From positions 1 through 42,474 of the forward strand of contig JASCPG010000021.1 in assembly GCA_029960085.1 (NCBI GenBank): a DNA stretch of 42,474 nucleotides, in the 5' to 3' direction. The notes beneath the pieces were generated by a model, which ran no database searches, was not told where the DNA came from, and was given only the letters and a program-made list of their open reading frames with translations. Shown in pieces: positions 7,913 to 16,962 of this stretch. The DNA is from Microbacteriaceae bacterium PS02067. GTDB taxonomy: Bacteria; Actinomycetota; Actinomycetes; Actinomycetales; Microbacteriaceae. The number at the start of each line of letters is the position of its first letter. Position 1 is the stretch's first letter. The translations under genes and the position numbers were made by a program.

Positions 7913-8695
7913 TCAGGCGCGGAACCGTGCGAGGAACTCGCGGGTGCGGGGATGCCTCGGTGCGCCGAACACCTCACTGGGGGCGCCCTCTTCGACGATG
8001 ACGCCCTGATCGAGGAAGACGACCCGGTCGGCGACGTCGCGCGCGAACGCCATCTCGTGCGTCGCCATGAGGATCGTCGTGCCTTCCGCGGCGAGGGAGC
8101 GGACGAGCTCGAGCACCTCGCCGACGAGCTCCGGGTCGAGGGCCGAGGTGATCTCGTCGAGCAGCAGCACCTCGGGGTCGGTCGCGATCGCACGGACGAT
8201 CGCCGCGCGCTGCTGCTGGCCGCCCGACAGTCGGTCGGGATGCACGCGTGCGAACGGGGCGAGCCCGATCCGCTCGAGGAGCCCCATCGCGCGCGCCTCG
8301 GCATCCGCCCGCGGCATCCGGTGCACGACGCGCGAGGCGAGCGTCACGTTGTCGAGGACGCTGAGATGCGGGAACAGGTTGTAGCTCTGGAACACCGCGC
8401 CGAGCCTCGCCCGCACCCGGTTGCCGTCGATGCGCGGGTCGGAGATGTCCTCGTCGCCGAGGAAGATCCGCCCGTCATCGATCGTCTCGAGCAGGCCGAG
8501 GCACCGCAGGAGCGTCGATTTTCCCGATCCGGATGCCCCGATGAGTGCGACAACCTCGTGCGGGCGAAGCTCGAGCGACACCCCGCGCAGCACTTCGCGG
8601 TCGCCGAACGCCTTCCAGAGATCCTCCGCCCGGAGAGCGGGCAGAGCGGGCAGAGCAGGAGGGTCGGGAGGGCCACCGACAGGCGCCCCCGTCAC
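7913..8695 (-). CDS. Polar amino-acid ABC importer, ATPase subunit
   Basis: 260 aa cytoplasmic ATPase of a type I importer. Walker A is GASGSGKST, the Q-loop lies in AVFQSYNLFPH, the signature is LSGGQQQR, Walker B is VLLLDEITSALD, and the H-loop is ATHEM; together these are typical of the HisP/GlnQ subgroup. The GTG start overlaps the permease stop (GTGA), giving tight coupling. The N-terminus has a threefold nine-base repeat encoding Pro-Ala-Leu (8633-8659), an unusual but harmless linker. It is the last gene of the binding protein-permease-ATPase operon. Histidine, glutamine, lysine or a related amino acid is the likely substrate; the exact one is not readable. Confidence 0.94.
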   Translation of the reverse strand: MTGAPVGGPPDPPALPALPALRAEDLWKAFGDREVLRGVSLELRPHEVVALIGASGSGKSTLLRCLGLLETIDDGRIFLGDEDISDPRIDGNRVRARLGAVFQSYNLFPHLSVLDNVTLASRVVHRMPRADAEARAMGLLERIGLAPFARVHPDRLSGGQQQRAAIVRAIATDPEVLLLDEITSALDPELVGEVLELVRSLAAEGTTILMATHEMAFARDVADRVVFLDQGVIVEEGAPSEVFGAPRHPRTREFLARFRA

Positions 8696-9537
8696 AGCAC
8701 CGCTCCCGCCTGCTCGCGCTCGCGCAGCCGCGCGGTGTACCAGTCGGTGAGCCGGATCGTCGGGATCGCGAGCAGCACGAACAGCAGCGCCGCGACGACG
8801 TAGGGCGTGAAGTTGTACGTCACCGCGACGACCGACCGCGCCGCAGCGATCGCGTCGATGACGGCGAGGATCGAGATGAGTCCCACATCCTTCTGCATAG
8901 ACACGAAGTCGTTCATGAGGGGAGGCGTGATCTTCCGGAGCGCCTGCGGCAGCACGACCCGCCGCAGGGTCTGCACGTGCCCGAGCCCGAGCGCCCGCGC
9001 GGCGAGCCGCTGCGACGGGTGCACCGCATCCATCCCGGCGCGGATCACCTCGGCGACGTACGACGAGTAGGTGAGGGTCACCGCGAGCACCCCGAGCGCG
9101 ATGGTATTCAGTCGCACCCCGACGATCGTCGGCAGGCCGAACCCGACGAGGTACAGCACGATGATGAAGGGGATGCCTCGGAAGAGGTCCGTGTACCCCG
9201 CGGCGAGTGCCCGCAGCGGAAAGAAGACCGGGCCGCGGAGTGTCCGGAGCGTCGCCAGCAGCAGCGCCGCGACCGCCACGGCGGGGACCGACAGCGCCAG
9301 CACGAGCAGATTGATGAGGAAGCCGTCCCACACCTTCGGCAGCGCCTCGAGCGCGGCGGCCGGGTCGAAGAAGGTGGCCTGGACCTTCGCCCATCCGGGC
9401 GTGTTGATCACCGTGGCCCACACGATCACCGCGAACGCGAGCGTCGAGCCGATCGCGATGAGGATCGACCGGCCCTGCCGCCCGCGGCGGTACGCGCGCC
9501 GCTCGATCTCGAGGGCGCTCGGGCTGTGCGTGGTCAC
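8692..9537 (-). CDS. Polar amino-acid ABC importer, permease subunit
   Basis: 281 aa inner-membrane permease of the HisM/GlnP family with about six hydrophobic segments. The EAA loop that contacts the ATPase is visible as AARALGLGHVQTLRRVVLPQA (one residue variation aside), and the family motif FRGIPFIIVLYLVGFGLP lies earlier. The GTG start follows the binding-protein stop by 22 bases. The N-terminal 25 residues are basic and cytoplasmic. A single permease gene implies a homodimer. A small inverted repeat, ACCCG-AA-CGGGT, overlaps the upstream stop codon and could tune permease expression relative to the more abundant binding protein. Confidence 0.94.
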   Translation of the reverse strand: MTTHSPSALEIERRAYRRGRQGRSILIAIGSTLAFAVIVWATVINTPGWAKVQATFFDPAAALEALPKVWDGFLINLLVLALSVPAVAVAALLLATLRTLRGPVFFPLRALAAGYTDLFRGIPFIIVLYLVGFGLPTIVGVRLNTIALGVLAVTLTYSSYVAEVIRAGMDAVHPSQRLAARALGLGHVQTLRRVVLPQALRKITPPLMNDFVSMQKDVGLISILAVIDAIAAARSVVAVTYNFTPYVVAALLFVLLAIPTIRLTDWYTARLREREQAGAVL

Positions 9538-9559
9538 GGAACGACGTTACCCGAACGGG

Positions 9560-10408
9560 TCACTTCAGCTGCGGGATGCCATCCGTCAGCACGCTCAGCC
9601 ACTTCTTCTCGAGGTCCGCGAGAGTGCCGTTCTCGCGCAGCGTGTCGACGGCCTTCGTCACCCGTTCCGTCAGGGGCGAGTCCTTCGCGAGCAGCAGGCC
9701 CCACTGATCCGGGATGCCGGCGGCGGGCAACTGCCCCACGACGAACGAGTTCTCGATGTACGGGACGACCGTCGCGACGTATGCGGTCGGGGTGTCGAGC
9801 ACGACGGCGTCGATCTGGCCGGCCTTGAGCGCGGCGGTGGCATCCTCGTTCGAGCTGTACAGCTGCGGCGCGGTCGTCGGGGCGATCGCCTGCTCGAGCG
9901 TCGCGGCGCTCGTCGACCCGGCCATCGCGCCGAGCGTCAGCTTCTTCAGCCCCGCGATGTCGGTGACCCCGTCGGCCTTGCCGCCCTTGACCGCGACGAC
10001 CGACTGGCTCGCCTCGTAGTACGGCGAGGAGAAGTCGACGGCCTCCTTGCGCTTGTCGGTGATCGTGTACTGCTGGATATTGAAGTCGAAGTCCTTCGGC
10101 CCCGGTGCGATGGCCGCCTCGAACGAGGTGCGCACCCAGACGACGTCCTCCTTCTTGAAGCCGAGCTGGTCCGCCACGGCGTACGCGACAGCCGCTTCGA
10201 AGCCCTCGCCCGACGCGGGGTCGTCCTTCAGCACGTACGGCTCGTAGGCCTGCGTTCCCGTCGCGATCGTGAGCTTCCCCGGGGTGACGAAGCCGGAGCC
10301 CGCGTCGCCCGATCCGGTCGGAGCGGCCCCACCCGCGCAGCCGGCGAGGAGGAGTGCGGCCGCGGAGACGGCGGTGACGAGGGCGGTGCGCAGTGCAGGA
10401 CGCGACAT
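9560..10408 (-). CDS. Polar amino-acid ABC importer, substrate-binding lipoprotein
   Basis: 282 aa extracytoplasmic solute-binding protein, family 3 type. The signal peptide ends in the lipobox LLAGC (Cys about 24), so it is lipid-anchored outside the membrane. The two-lobed domain shows GEGFEAAVAYAVADQLG and the DFDFNIQQYTITDKRKEAVDFSSPYY block, which is diagnostic of amino-acid binders, and a later DAVVLDTPTA hinge segment. First gene of the three-gene importer operon. A TATGCT -10 candidate lies at 10443-10438 with a normal leader between; a 12-base perfect palindrome (ATGCCGCGGCAT, 10443-10454) touches that box. Confidence 0.94.
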   Translation of the reverse strand: MSRPALRTALVTAVSAAALLLAGCAGGAAPTGSGDAGSGFVTPGKLTIATGTQAYEPYVLKDDPASGEGFEAAVAYAVADQLGFKKEDVVWVRTSFEAAIAPGPKDFDFNIQQYTITDKRKEAVDFSSPYYEASQSVVAVKGGKADGVTDIAGLKKLTLGAMAGSTSAATLEQAIAPTTAPQLYSSNEDATAALKAGQIDAVVLDTPTAYVATVVPYIENSFVVGQLPAAGIPDQWGLLLAKDSPLTERVTKAVDTLRENGTLADLEKKWLSVLTDGIPQLK

Positions 10409-10513
10409 GGGGATCCTTCGGCTGTGGAGAGCGGCAGAGCATATGCCGCGGCATCCATCATCTCCGCTGTGGCGTCCGCCGGGCTCCGCACGCGTCCGTT
10501 TGTTACGCGGTCG

Positions 10514-11062
10514 TCATGTGCCGAGGTCGTCGAGCATCTTGCGCTGCTCGGGCGTGAGCCCGTCGTCGAGCTCCGCCGCGACGGACGGAGAGGGTGCGCT
10601 CGTGCCACCGGCCGAGGGGGCTGTGCCGCCGCGGATACCGCTGCGTGCCCGGTCGTACACCTCGCCCGTCTTCGCCTCGACGCGATCGTCGATCGCGTCG
10701 TAGATGATCCACGCGATGAGGAGCAGGACCGGCGGCAGTACCCACCCCCACACGAAACCGCGCACCTGGACGCCCGAGAACAGGACGACGAGCACCCAGA
10801 TGATGAGCTCGACGAGGAGGACGGCGCCGTACTGGACGAGCTTCTCCCCGGCGGCGGTCCGGCTCGAGGACGACTTCGCGGCGGCGTTCGAGAACGCCTT
10901 CCCGATCGCCGGCTTCAGCCAGATCGTGGCGGCTGTGAGGATGACGGATGCCCAGAGGGCCGCCCACCCGACGCGCACCGTCGAGAGTACCCATCCGATG
11001 ACGAGCAGCACGACGACGTTGAACACGTACAGCGATGCGAATCGCACGATCCAGGACTTCAT
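10514..11062 (-). CDS. Four-helix membrane protein of unknown function
   Basis: 182 aa. I do not recognise a named family. Four hydrophobic segments are clear: about residues 8-29, 33-50, 70-93 and 97-117. They are followed by a charged cytoplasmic tail rich in Ser/Gly/Pro that ends in LTPEQRKMLDDLGT, reminiscent of a short SHOCT-like C-terminal helix. The ATG was chosen because it begins a basic, then hydrophobic, N-terminus; the frame extends upstream only into the intergenic region. It lies 52 bases after the transglutaminase-like gene on the same strand, so the two may be cotranscribed, but no shared function is evident. Confidence 0.75.
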   Translation of the reverse strand: MKSWIVRFASLYVFNVVVLLVIGWVLSTVRVGWAALWASVILTAATIWLKPAIGKAFSNAAAKSSSSRTAAGEKLVQYGAVLLVELIIWVLVVLFSGVQVRGFVWGWVLPPVLLLIAWIIYDAIDDRVEAKTGEVYDRARSGIRGGTAPSAGGTSAPSPSVAAELDDGLTPEQRKMLDDLGT

Positions 11063-11114
11063 GTGACCAGCGTGCCACGCCGCCCGGCGTGCGGGAAGAA
11101 GGCGGAGCCGCTGC

Positions 11115-11921
11115 TCACACGATCGAAGTGAGCACGTCCAGATCGTCGGTCGGCAGGGTGTCGGCCGTCGCCGTGACTGCGACCTCGACGAGGTCGGCAC
11201 GGCCGCGCAGGACGTTCAGGAATGCCGTGTCCGCGGCATCCCGCCCCGTCGCGATGCGGACGAGGGTGCCGCGCGGGGCGAGTGTCGTGGCATCGACGAC
11301 GTTCCAGCGCCCGTCGACCCAGGCCTCCGCGACGGCGTGGAAGTCCATCGGCTCGAGGCCCGGCGCGTAGACCGCGACGAGCCGCGCCGGGATGCCGAGG
11401 GCGCGCAGCAGCGCGACGCACAGGTGGCTGTAGTCTCGGCACACCCCTCGGCGCGCGAGGAGGGTCCGAGTCGCGCCGTCGGTCGGCAGGCTCGATCCGC
11501 TCACGTACGACAACTGTGTGCCGACCCATGATGAGACGGCGAGCAGCACGTCGCGGGGGTCGTCGATGCCGCCGAACTCCGCCGCCGCCGTCGGGGCGAG
11601 CGCGTCGGACTCGGCGTAGCGGCTCGGGCGCCCGTAGACGAGCAGCTCGGTCTCGTCTCCCGGGGCGATGGCCAGAGGCGGGACTGCGCCGTCGATCGTC
11701 GCCGCGTAGTCGACGATCAGGCGCCCCGGCTGCGCGATCACGCGGTGCAGTCGTCCGCCGTGCGCATCGGTCAGGGTGCGCAGCGGCACACTCGCGCCGT
11801 CGAGGGTGGCGCTGACGGACTCGGATGCCGGGGTGTAGGCGTCGGCGACGGCGATCGCGAAGACGAGGTCCGCCGTCTGCGCGACGTCGAGGACGATGTG
11901 GCTGGTGACGGTGCGCTGCAT
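11115..11921 (-). CDS. Transglutaminase-like protein
   Basis: 268 aa soluble protein. The transglutaminase/protease core is present: Cys161 in RRGVCRDYSHL, His195 in PMDFHAVAEAW and Asp210 in WNVVDAT, the full Cys-His-Asp triad. The N-terminal 110 residues form a beta-rich domain seen before the catalytic core in many bacterial members. There is no signal peptide, so it acts in the cytoplasm. Bacterial relatives are usually annotated as transglutaminase family or cysteine proteases, and their substrates are mostly unknown. It starts at an ATG; upstream is the convergently unrelated end of hpaI on the same strand, 61 bases away. Confidence 0.88.
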   Translation of the reverse strand: MQRTVTSHIVLDVAQTADLVFAIAVADAYTPASESVSATLDGASVPLRTLTDAHGGRLHRVIAQPGRLIVDYAATIDGAVPPLAIAPGDETELLVYGRPSRYAESDALAPTAAAEFGGIDDPRDVLLAVSSWVGTQLSYVSGSSLPTDGATRTLLARRGVCRDYSHLCVALLRALGIPARLVAVYAPGLEPMDFHAVAEAWVDGRWNVVDATTLAPRGTLVRIATGRDAADTAFLNVLRGRADLVEVAVTATADTLPTDDLDVLTSIV

Positions 11922-11982
11922 GGGCCCAGCGTGGCACGAACTCGTTTCGGGCTCGTGACCCTTGACACTCGCGAGGATCGCG

Positions 11983-12786
11983 TCAGTACGACGCCCGCTG
12001 CGTGTCGTCGGCGCTCGGGATCCACCGGGCCGCGAGGGCCTCCGACCCGCGGGCGAGCAGGGCGACATCCGCCCCGACGAGGACGAAGTCCGCACCCGCC
12101 TCGATGTAGGACTGCGCGACGGCCGGGTCGAACGCGTTCACGCCGACGGGCTTTCCCGCGCCCTTGACGGCGGCGAAAGTCGCCCGCACGGCCGCGGTCA
12201 CGTCGGGGTGGGTCTGCTGGCCGAGCAGGCCCATCGAGGCGGCGAGGTCGCTCGGGCCGACGAAGACGCCGTCGATCCCGTCGACGGCGGCGATCTCCGC
12301 CGCCGCGGCGACACCCTCCGCCGTCTCGATCTGCACGAACACCGACACGTAGGCATCCGCGTTCTGCAGGTAGTCCTCGACACGGTTCCACCGCGCGGAG
12401 CGGGCGAGGGCCGACCCGACGCCGCGGCGCCCGCGCGGCGGGTAGCGCACCGCGTCGACGACGGCGGATGCCTCGGCAGCCGACGACACCATCGGGACGA
12501 GCACGTTCTGTGCACCGAGATCGAGCACCTGCTTGATCGTGACGATGTCGCCCACCGGCACGCGGACGACCGGGATGGTCCCCGATCCGTCGACCGCCTG
12601 CAGCTGCGCGAGCACCGTCGTGAGGGAGTTCGGCCCGTGCTCCATGTCGATGAGGAGCCAGTCGAGGCCCGCACCCGCGATGATCTCGGCGACGAGGGCG
12701 GAGCCCGTGCACACCCACGCACCCGCGAGGGGGCGGGGCGCTTCGGCCAGGCGGTCGCGGAAGGTCGCACTCACGCGAAACGACAT
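11983..12786 (-). CDS. hpaI: 4-hydroxy-2-oxoheptane-1,7-dioate aldolase (HpcH/HpaI)
   Basis: 267 aa class II pyruvate aldolase, last step of the homoprotocatechuate pathway: it cleaves 4-hydroxy-2-oxoheptanedioate to pyruvate and succinic semialdehyde. Catalytic H50 (DMEHGPNS), phosphate/oxyanion R75, and metal ligands E154 (VQIETAEG) and D180 (GPSDLAAS) are all present. Length is normal. Its start overlaps the hpaH gene by 16 bases, and it is the distal gene of the leftward operon. No succinic-semialdehyde dehydrogenase follows, so that product is handled by an enzyme encoded elsewhere. Confidence 0.94.
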   Translation of the reverse strand: MSFRVSATFRDRLAEAPRPLAGAWVCTGSALVAEIIAGAGLDWLLIDMEHGPNSLTTVLAQLQAVDGSGTIPVVRVPVGDIVTIKQVLDLGAQNVLVPMVSSAAEASAVVDAVRYPPRGRRGVGSALARSARWNRVEDYLQNADAYVSVFVQIETAEGVAAAAEIAAVDGIDGVFVGPSDLAASMGLLGQQTHPDVTAAVRATFAAVKGAGKPVGVNAFDPAVAQSYIEAGADFVLVGADVALLARGSEALAARWIPSADDTQRASY

Positions 12787-13556
12787 GTGATGACTCCCAT
12801 CGGCCCGAAATCGGCGTGCACCTCGTCGCCCGCCGACACCCACATCGGCCGGGTGAACGAGCCCGCCAGGACGATCTCGCCCGCCTCGAGTCTCGCACCA
12901 TGCTGCGCGAGCTTGTTCGCGAGCCACGCGACCCCGGTGGCCGGATGCCCGAGCACCCCCATCGCGACGCCCGTCTCCTCGATCTCGCCGTTCCGGGACA
13001 GCACACCGGGCACCCACCGCAGGTCGATCTCGTCGGGGCGGCGGTGCTCGTCACCGAGCACCATCGCCCCGTACGCGGCGTTGTCGCTGATCGTGTCGAC
13101 AATCGTGCGGCCCTCGAGCTCGATGTGCGAGTTCAGGATCTCGAGGGCCGGCACGGCGTAGTCGATCGCATCCAGGGCATCCGCGAGCGTGCAGTCGGGG
13201 CCGGCGAGCGGCGCCTTCAGGACGAAGGCGAGCTCGACCTCGATGCGAACGTTCGAGAAGTGCGCGGTGCGCACGGTCGCCCCCGAGCGGTACACGGTGT
13301 CGTCGAACATGACGCCGTAGTCGGGCTCCGTGATGCCCGTCGCCTGCTGCATCGCCTTCGACGTGAGCCCGATCTTGTGCCCCACGAGGCGTCGCCCCGA
13401 CGCCACCATCCGGTCGCGCCACACGCCCTGAATGGCGTAGGAGTCCTCGATCGCCGCCTCCGGGTAGCGCGCCGTGATGCGGGGGATCACCCCGTGCGTC
13501 CGGTCCGCCTTGGCGAGCTCCTCGGCGATCGCGTCGATCTGTTCGCGTGTCAGCAT
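12771..13556 (-). CDS. hpaH: 2-oxo-hept-4-ene-1,7-dioate hydratase
   Basis: 261 aa enzyme of the FAH-fold hydratase/decarboxylase group. It adds water to 2-oxohept-4-ene-1,7-dioate, giving the substrate of HpaI. Metal ligands fit E106-x-E108 (VRIEVELAF) with E139 (PALEILNSHIE), and the GHKIGLTSKAMQ motif (about 59-70) is typical of HpaH/HpcG and MhpD-type hydratases. The ATG follows the hpaD stop by ten bases, and the 3' end overlaps hpaI by 16 bases, so it is firmly within the operon. MhpD-like specificity is the alternative, but the neighbours favour HpaH. Confidence 0.93.
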   Translation of the reverse strand: MLTREQIDAIAEELAKADRTHGVIPRITARYPEAAIEDSYAIQGVWRDRMVASGRRLVGHKIGLTSKAMQQATGITEPDYGVMFDDTVYRSGATVRTAHFSNVRIEVELAFVLKAPLAGPDCTLADALDAIDYAVPALEILNSHIELEGRTIVDTISDNAAYGAMVLGDEHRRPDEIDLRWVPGVLSRNGEIEETGVAMGVLGHPATGVAWLANKLAQHGARLEAGEIVLAGSFTRPMWVSAGDEVHADFGPMGVITCRFA

Positions 13557-13566
13557 GCGCCCTCCG

Positions 13567-14736
13567 TCAGAGCTGGTGACCGAGCTTGTACTCGCCCTGC
13601 TTGTACTCCGGCATGGAGTCGGCGCCCTCGTCGCGGCGGGTGTACGAGAACCCGTCCGCGCCTATCGTGACGGCCATCTCGCTGTCGTCGGTGCGGGCGA
13701 TGACGGGCTGCGGGTTGCCGTCGAGGTCGAGCACGAGGGATGCCTCGGTGTACCACGACGGCACGACGGGGTTCCCCCACCAGTCGCGGCGCTGGTTGTC
13801 GTGCACGTCCCATGTGATGACGGGGTTGTCGGGGTCGCCCGTGTAGTAGTCCTGCGTGTAGATCTCGACGCGGTGGCCGTCGGGGTCGCGCAGGTACAGG
13901 TAGAACGCGTTCGAGACGCCGTGGCGGCCGGGGCCGCGCTCGATGGCATCCGAGCGGCGGAGCGCGCCCAGCTTGTCGCAGATCGCGAGGATGTTGTGCT
14001 TCTCGTGGGTCGCGAACGCGACGTGGTGCATACGCGGGCCGTCGCCGCCGGTCGCGGCGGTGTCGTGCACGGTGGGCTTCCGGCGCATCCACGCGGCGTA
14101 GACGGTGCCCGCCTCGTCCTGGATGTCCTCCGTCACACGGAAGCCGAGGTCCTGGTAGTGGCGGACGGCCCGCGGGACGTCGGGCGTGACCTGGTTGAAG
14201 TGGTCGAGGCGCACGAGTTCCCCCGGCGTCTGCAGGTCGTAGCGCCACGACAGGCGCTCGACGTGCGTCGTCTCGAAGAAGAACTCGTACGGGAACCCGA
14301 GCGGGTCCTCGACGCGGACGGAGTCGCCGATCCCCTTGACGAAGCCTTCGGGGCGGCGCTCGACGCGGCATCCGAGCTCCGTGTAGAACGCGACGGCCCG
14401 GTCGAGGTCCTCCGCCGAGCGCACGCGGTAGCTGAAGGCCGCGACGGCGGCGATGGGGCCCTTGCGCAGCACGAGGTTGTGGTGGATGAACTCCTCGGTC
14501 GACCGCAGGTAGATCGCCTCGTCGTCCTCGCCCGAGACGTGCAGGCCCAGCACGTCGACGTAGAACTCGCGGGAGGCCGCGAGGTCCGTCACGACGAGCT
14601 CCATGTACGCGCAGCGCAGGATGTCCGGCGGTGCCGACTGCGGCGTCGCCACGGGGTTGGGCGAGTGGATCGGAGCCTCCTGGCTCACGTAGAACCCGGA
14701 GGAGGTCAGGGTCATCTGGTCACGCTGGGTCATCAT
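13567..14736 (-). CDS. hpaD: 3,4-dihydroxyphenylacetate 2,3-dioxygenase
   Basis: 389 aa extradiol ring-cleavage dioxygenase of the vicinal oxygen chelate (BphC-like) class. It opens homoprotocatechuate next to the diol to give 5-carboxymethyl-2-hydroxymuconate semialdehyde. Compared from memory with the Brevibacterium fuscum enzyme, ligands fall at H179 (RLDHFNQVTPD), H238 (MHHVAFATHEKHN) and E291 (HRVEIYTQDYY), with the second-sphere acid/base H224 (TVHDTA), all at a constant offset of 24. The extra length is an N-terminal extension of about 24 residues. The first ATG of ATGATG overlaps the hpaE stop by one base. The C-terminal lid (NQRRDWWGNPVVPSWYT) is intact. The close match makes substrate assignment strong and anchors the whole cluster. 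Confidence 0.97.
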   Translation of the reverse strand: MMTQRDQMTLTSSGFYVSQEAPIHSPNPVATPQSAPPDILRCAYMELVVTDLAASREFYVDVLGLHVSGEDDEAIYLRSTEEFIHHNLVLRKGPIAAVAAFSYRVRSAEDLDRAVAFYTELGCRVERRPEGFVKGIGDSVRVEDPLGFPYEFFFETTHVERLSWRYDLQTPGELVRLDHFNQVTPDVPRAVRHYQDLGFRVTEDIQDEAGTVYAAWMRRKPTVHDTAATGGDGPRMHHVAFATHEKHNILAICDKLGALRRSDAIERGPGRHGVSNAFYLYLRDPDGHRVEIYTQDYYTGDPDNPVITWDVHDNQRRDWWGNPVVPSWYTEASLVLDLDGNPQPVIARTDDSEMAVTIGADGFSYTRRDEGADSMPEYKQGEYKLGHQL

Positions 14737-16253
14737 CAGGCTCCTTTGCCGAAGGTGGGGTTGTGGACCTTGCCGAGCGTGATGTGCACGGCCTGCTGGT
14801 CGGTGTAGAAATCGATCGAACGGTAGCCGCCCTCGTGGCCGAGGCCGGATGCCTTGACGCCCCCGAACGGGGTGCGGAGGTCGCGCACGTTGTTGGAGTT
14901 CAGCCACACCATGCCGGCCTCGAGCGACTGCGCGAAGTTGTGGGCGCGCTTGAGGTCATTGGTCCAGACGTACGCGGCGAGGCCGTACTTCGTGTTGTTG
15001 GCGAGGGCGAGGGCGTCCTCGTCGGTGTCGAACGGCGTGATCGCGACGACGGGGCCGAAGATCTCCTCCTGGAAGATGCGCGCGTCGGGGGAGACGTCGG
15101 CGAAGACGGTCGGGGCGACGAAGTTGCCCTCGGGGAAGGCATCCGGGCGACCACCGCCGGCGACGAGGCGGCCTTCGCCCTTGCCGATCTCGACGTAGCT
15201 CATGACCTTCGCGAAGTGCTCGGGGTGCACGAGCGCCCCGACCTCGGTCGCGGGGTCGTGCGGGTAGCCGACCTTCACGCGCTTCGCCTGCGCGGCGTAG
15301 CGCTCGACGAACTCGTCGTACACGTCGCGCTGGACGAGGATGCGGCTGCCGGCGGTGCAGCGCTCACCGTTGAGGGAGAACACGCCGAAGATCGTCGCGT
15401 CGATCGCGGCGTCGAGGTCGGCGTCCGCGAAGACGATCGCGGGGCTCTTACCGCCGAGCTCCATCGACAGCCCCTTGAGGAACGGCGCCGCGTTGCCGAA
15501 GATCAGCTGGCCCGTGGAGCTTTCGCCCGTGAACGAGATGAGCGGAACCTCGGGGTGCTTGACGAGTGCGTCACCGGCATCCTCGCCGAGCCCGTTGACG
15601 AGGTTGAAGACGCCCTTCGGCAAGCCTGCCTCTTCGAAGATGCCGGCCCAGAGGGATGCCGACAGGGGCGTGAACTCGGCGGGCTTCAGCACGACGGTGT
15701 TGCCCGTCGCAAGCGCCGGGCCGAGCTTCCACGACTCGAGCATGAACGGCGTGTTCCACGGCGTGATGAGCCCCGCGACGCCGATCGGCTTGCGGTTGAC
15801 GTAGTTCATCTGACGCCCCGGGACCTTGAACGCGTCGTCGGTCTGGGCGACAATCAGGTCGGCGAAGAACCGGAAGTTCTCGGCGGCGCGGCGGGCCTGA
15901 CCGAGCGCCTGCGTGATCGGCAGGCCCGAGTCGAACGACTCGAGCTCCGCGAGCCGGGCGTCGCGCGATTCGACGATGTCGGCGATGCGGTGCAGCACGC
16001 GGGAACGCGCGCGGGGCAGCATCCTCGGCCACGGGCCGTCGGTGAACGCCCGGCGGGCGGCCGCGACGGCACGTTCGATGTCGGCCTTCTTGCCCGCCGC
16101 GGCCTGCACGTACACCTCATTGCTGACGGGCTCGAGCACGTCGAACGTGTCGCCGTCGAGCGAGTCGACGAACTCGCCGTCGATGTAGTGGCGGATGCGG
16201 TCGGGCAGGTCGGCCGGGGTGTGGCGCGAATCGAGCGCGGGTGCGTCGGTCAT
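14736..16253 (-). CDS. hpaE: 5-carboxymethyl-2-hydroxymuconate semialdehyde dehydrogenase
   Basis: 505 aa NAD-dependent aldehyde dehydrogenase acting directly after HpaD. Catalytic C299 (NGERCTAGSR), general base E265 (SMELGGKSP) and N167 (TPWNTPF) are in place, and the length is normal. The ATG has a good ribosome site (AAGGAGA, four bases upstream). A longer in-frame start 18 codons upstream exists but is not needed. It lies between the GntR regulator (25 bases upstream) and hpaD (one-base overlap). Sequence alone would also fit other ALDH substrates; the operon fixes the role. Confidence 0.94.
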   Translation of the reverse strand: MTDAPALDSRHTPADLPDRIRHYIDGEFVDSLDGDTFDVLEPVSNEVYVQAAAGKKADIERAVAAARRAFTDGPWPRMLPRARSRVLHRIADIVESRDARLAELESFDSGLPITQALGQARRAAENFRFFADLIVAQTDDAFKVPGRQMNYVNRKPIGVAGLITPWNTPFMLESWKLGPALATGNTVVLKPAEFTPLSASLWAGIFEEAGLPKGVFNLVNGLGEDAGDALVKHPEVPLISFTGESSTGQLIFGNAAPFLKGLSMELGGKSPAIVFADADLDAAIDATIFGVFSLNGERCTAGSRILVQRDVYDEFVERYAAQAKRVKVGYPHDPATEVGALVHPEHFAKVMSYVEIGKGEGRLVAGGGRPDAFPEGNFVAPTVFADVSPDARIFQEEIFGPVVAITPFDTDEDALALANNTKYGLAAYVWTNDLKRAHNFAQSLEAGMVWLNSNNVRDLRTPFGGVKASGLGHEGGYRSIDFYTDQQAVHITLGKVHNPTFGKGA

Positions 16254-16278
16254 GGTGTCTCCTTCGACGGGGCTGGTG

Positions 16279-16962
16279 TCAGAAAGCGGGGAGGCCGAGG
16301 GCCTCATCGGGATGCTCGTGGATCATGTAGGCGTCGAGCGTCGCCGAGCGGTGGCGCCGCGCGGCCTTCTCGATCTCGCCGAGCGGAGCGCTGTTCTCGA
16401 TCAGGCGCAGGATGTTCTCGTGCTCGTGGACGGATTCGAGGGCGCGGCCGGGGACGAAGCTGAACGTGGACTCGCGCAGGTGCCCGAGGCGCGCCCACTC
16501 GGCGTCGACGAGTTCGATCATGCGGGGATTCGCGCACTTGCCGAACAGCACCTGGTGGAAGTCGTGGTTCAGCGACGTGAACGCGCGGGGGTCGAAGTGG
16601 TCGAGCGTCTCGATCATGAGCTCGTTGATCGAGCGTGCGGCGCGGATGTCGTCGGCCGTGAGACGCCGTGCGGCGAGGGCGGTCGCCGTGCCCTCGAGGA
16701 CCGACAGGGCCTGCATCGAGTAGCGGTAGGCCGAGTCGTCGACCATCGAGACGCGCGCACCGACGTTCCGCTCGAAGGTCACGAGCCCCTCGGCCTCGAG
16801 CTGGCGGATCGCCTCGCGCACGGGCACGACGCTCATGTCGAGGTCGCCCGCGATGGAGCCGAGCACGAGGCGGTAGCCGGGCGTGAACTCCTGCCGCGCG
16901 ATGCGCTCCTTGATCCAGTGGTAGGCCTGCTGCGACTTGCTGAGGCTCGTCGCCGCGGTCAC
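16279..16962 (-). CDS. GntR-family (FCD) transcriptional regulator of the aromatic island
   Basis: 227 aa. The N-terminal winged helix-turn-helix (about 10-75, with LGSIAGDLDMSVVPVREAIRQLEAEGLV) is typical GntR, followed by an all-helical FCD effector domain (about 85-215) with conserved metal-site residues in NHDFH and SVHEHENI. Such proteins usually repress a catabolic operon until a pathway intermediate binds. The GTG start overlaps the stop of the FAH-RraA gene (GTGA), so it belongs to the operon it probably controls. A matching palindrome lies in the divergent promoter region at 18507-18518. The effector could be homoprotocatechuate or its ring-cleavage product; this is inference. Confidence 0.93.
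   Translation of the reverse strand: MTAATSLSKSQQAYHWIKERIARQEFTPGYRLVLGSIAGDLDMSVVPVREAIRQLEAEGLVTFERNVGARVSMVDDSAYRYSMQALSVLEGTATALAARRLTADDIRAARSINELMIETLDHFDPRAFTSLNHDFHQVLFGKCANPRMIELVDAEWARLGHLRESTFSFVPGRALESVHEHENILRLIENSAPLGEIEKAARRHRSATLDAYMIHEHPDEALGLPAF

Noticed and set aside
8696..9421. Extension of the ABC ATPase frame to about 500 aa
   Set aside because: The extra part is an Arg/Gly-rich shadow of the permease gene. The GTG overlapping the permease stop fits the operon.
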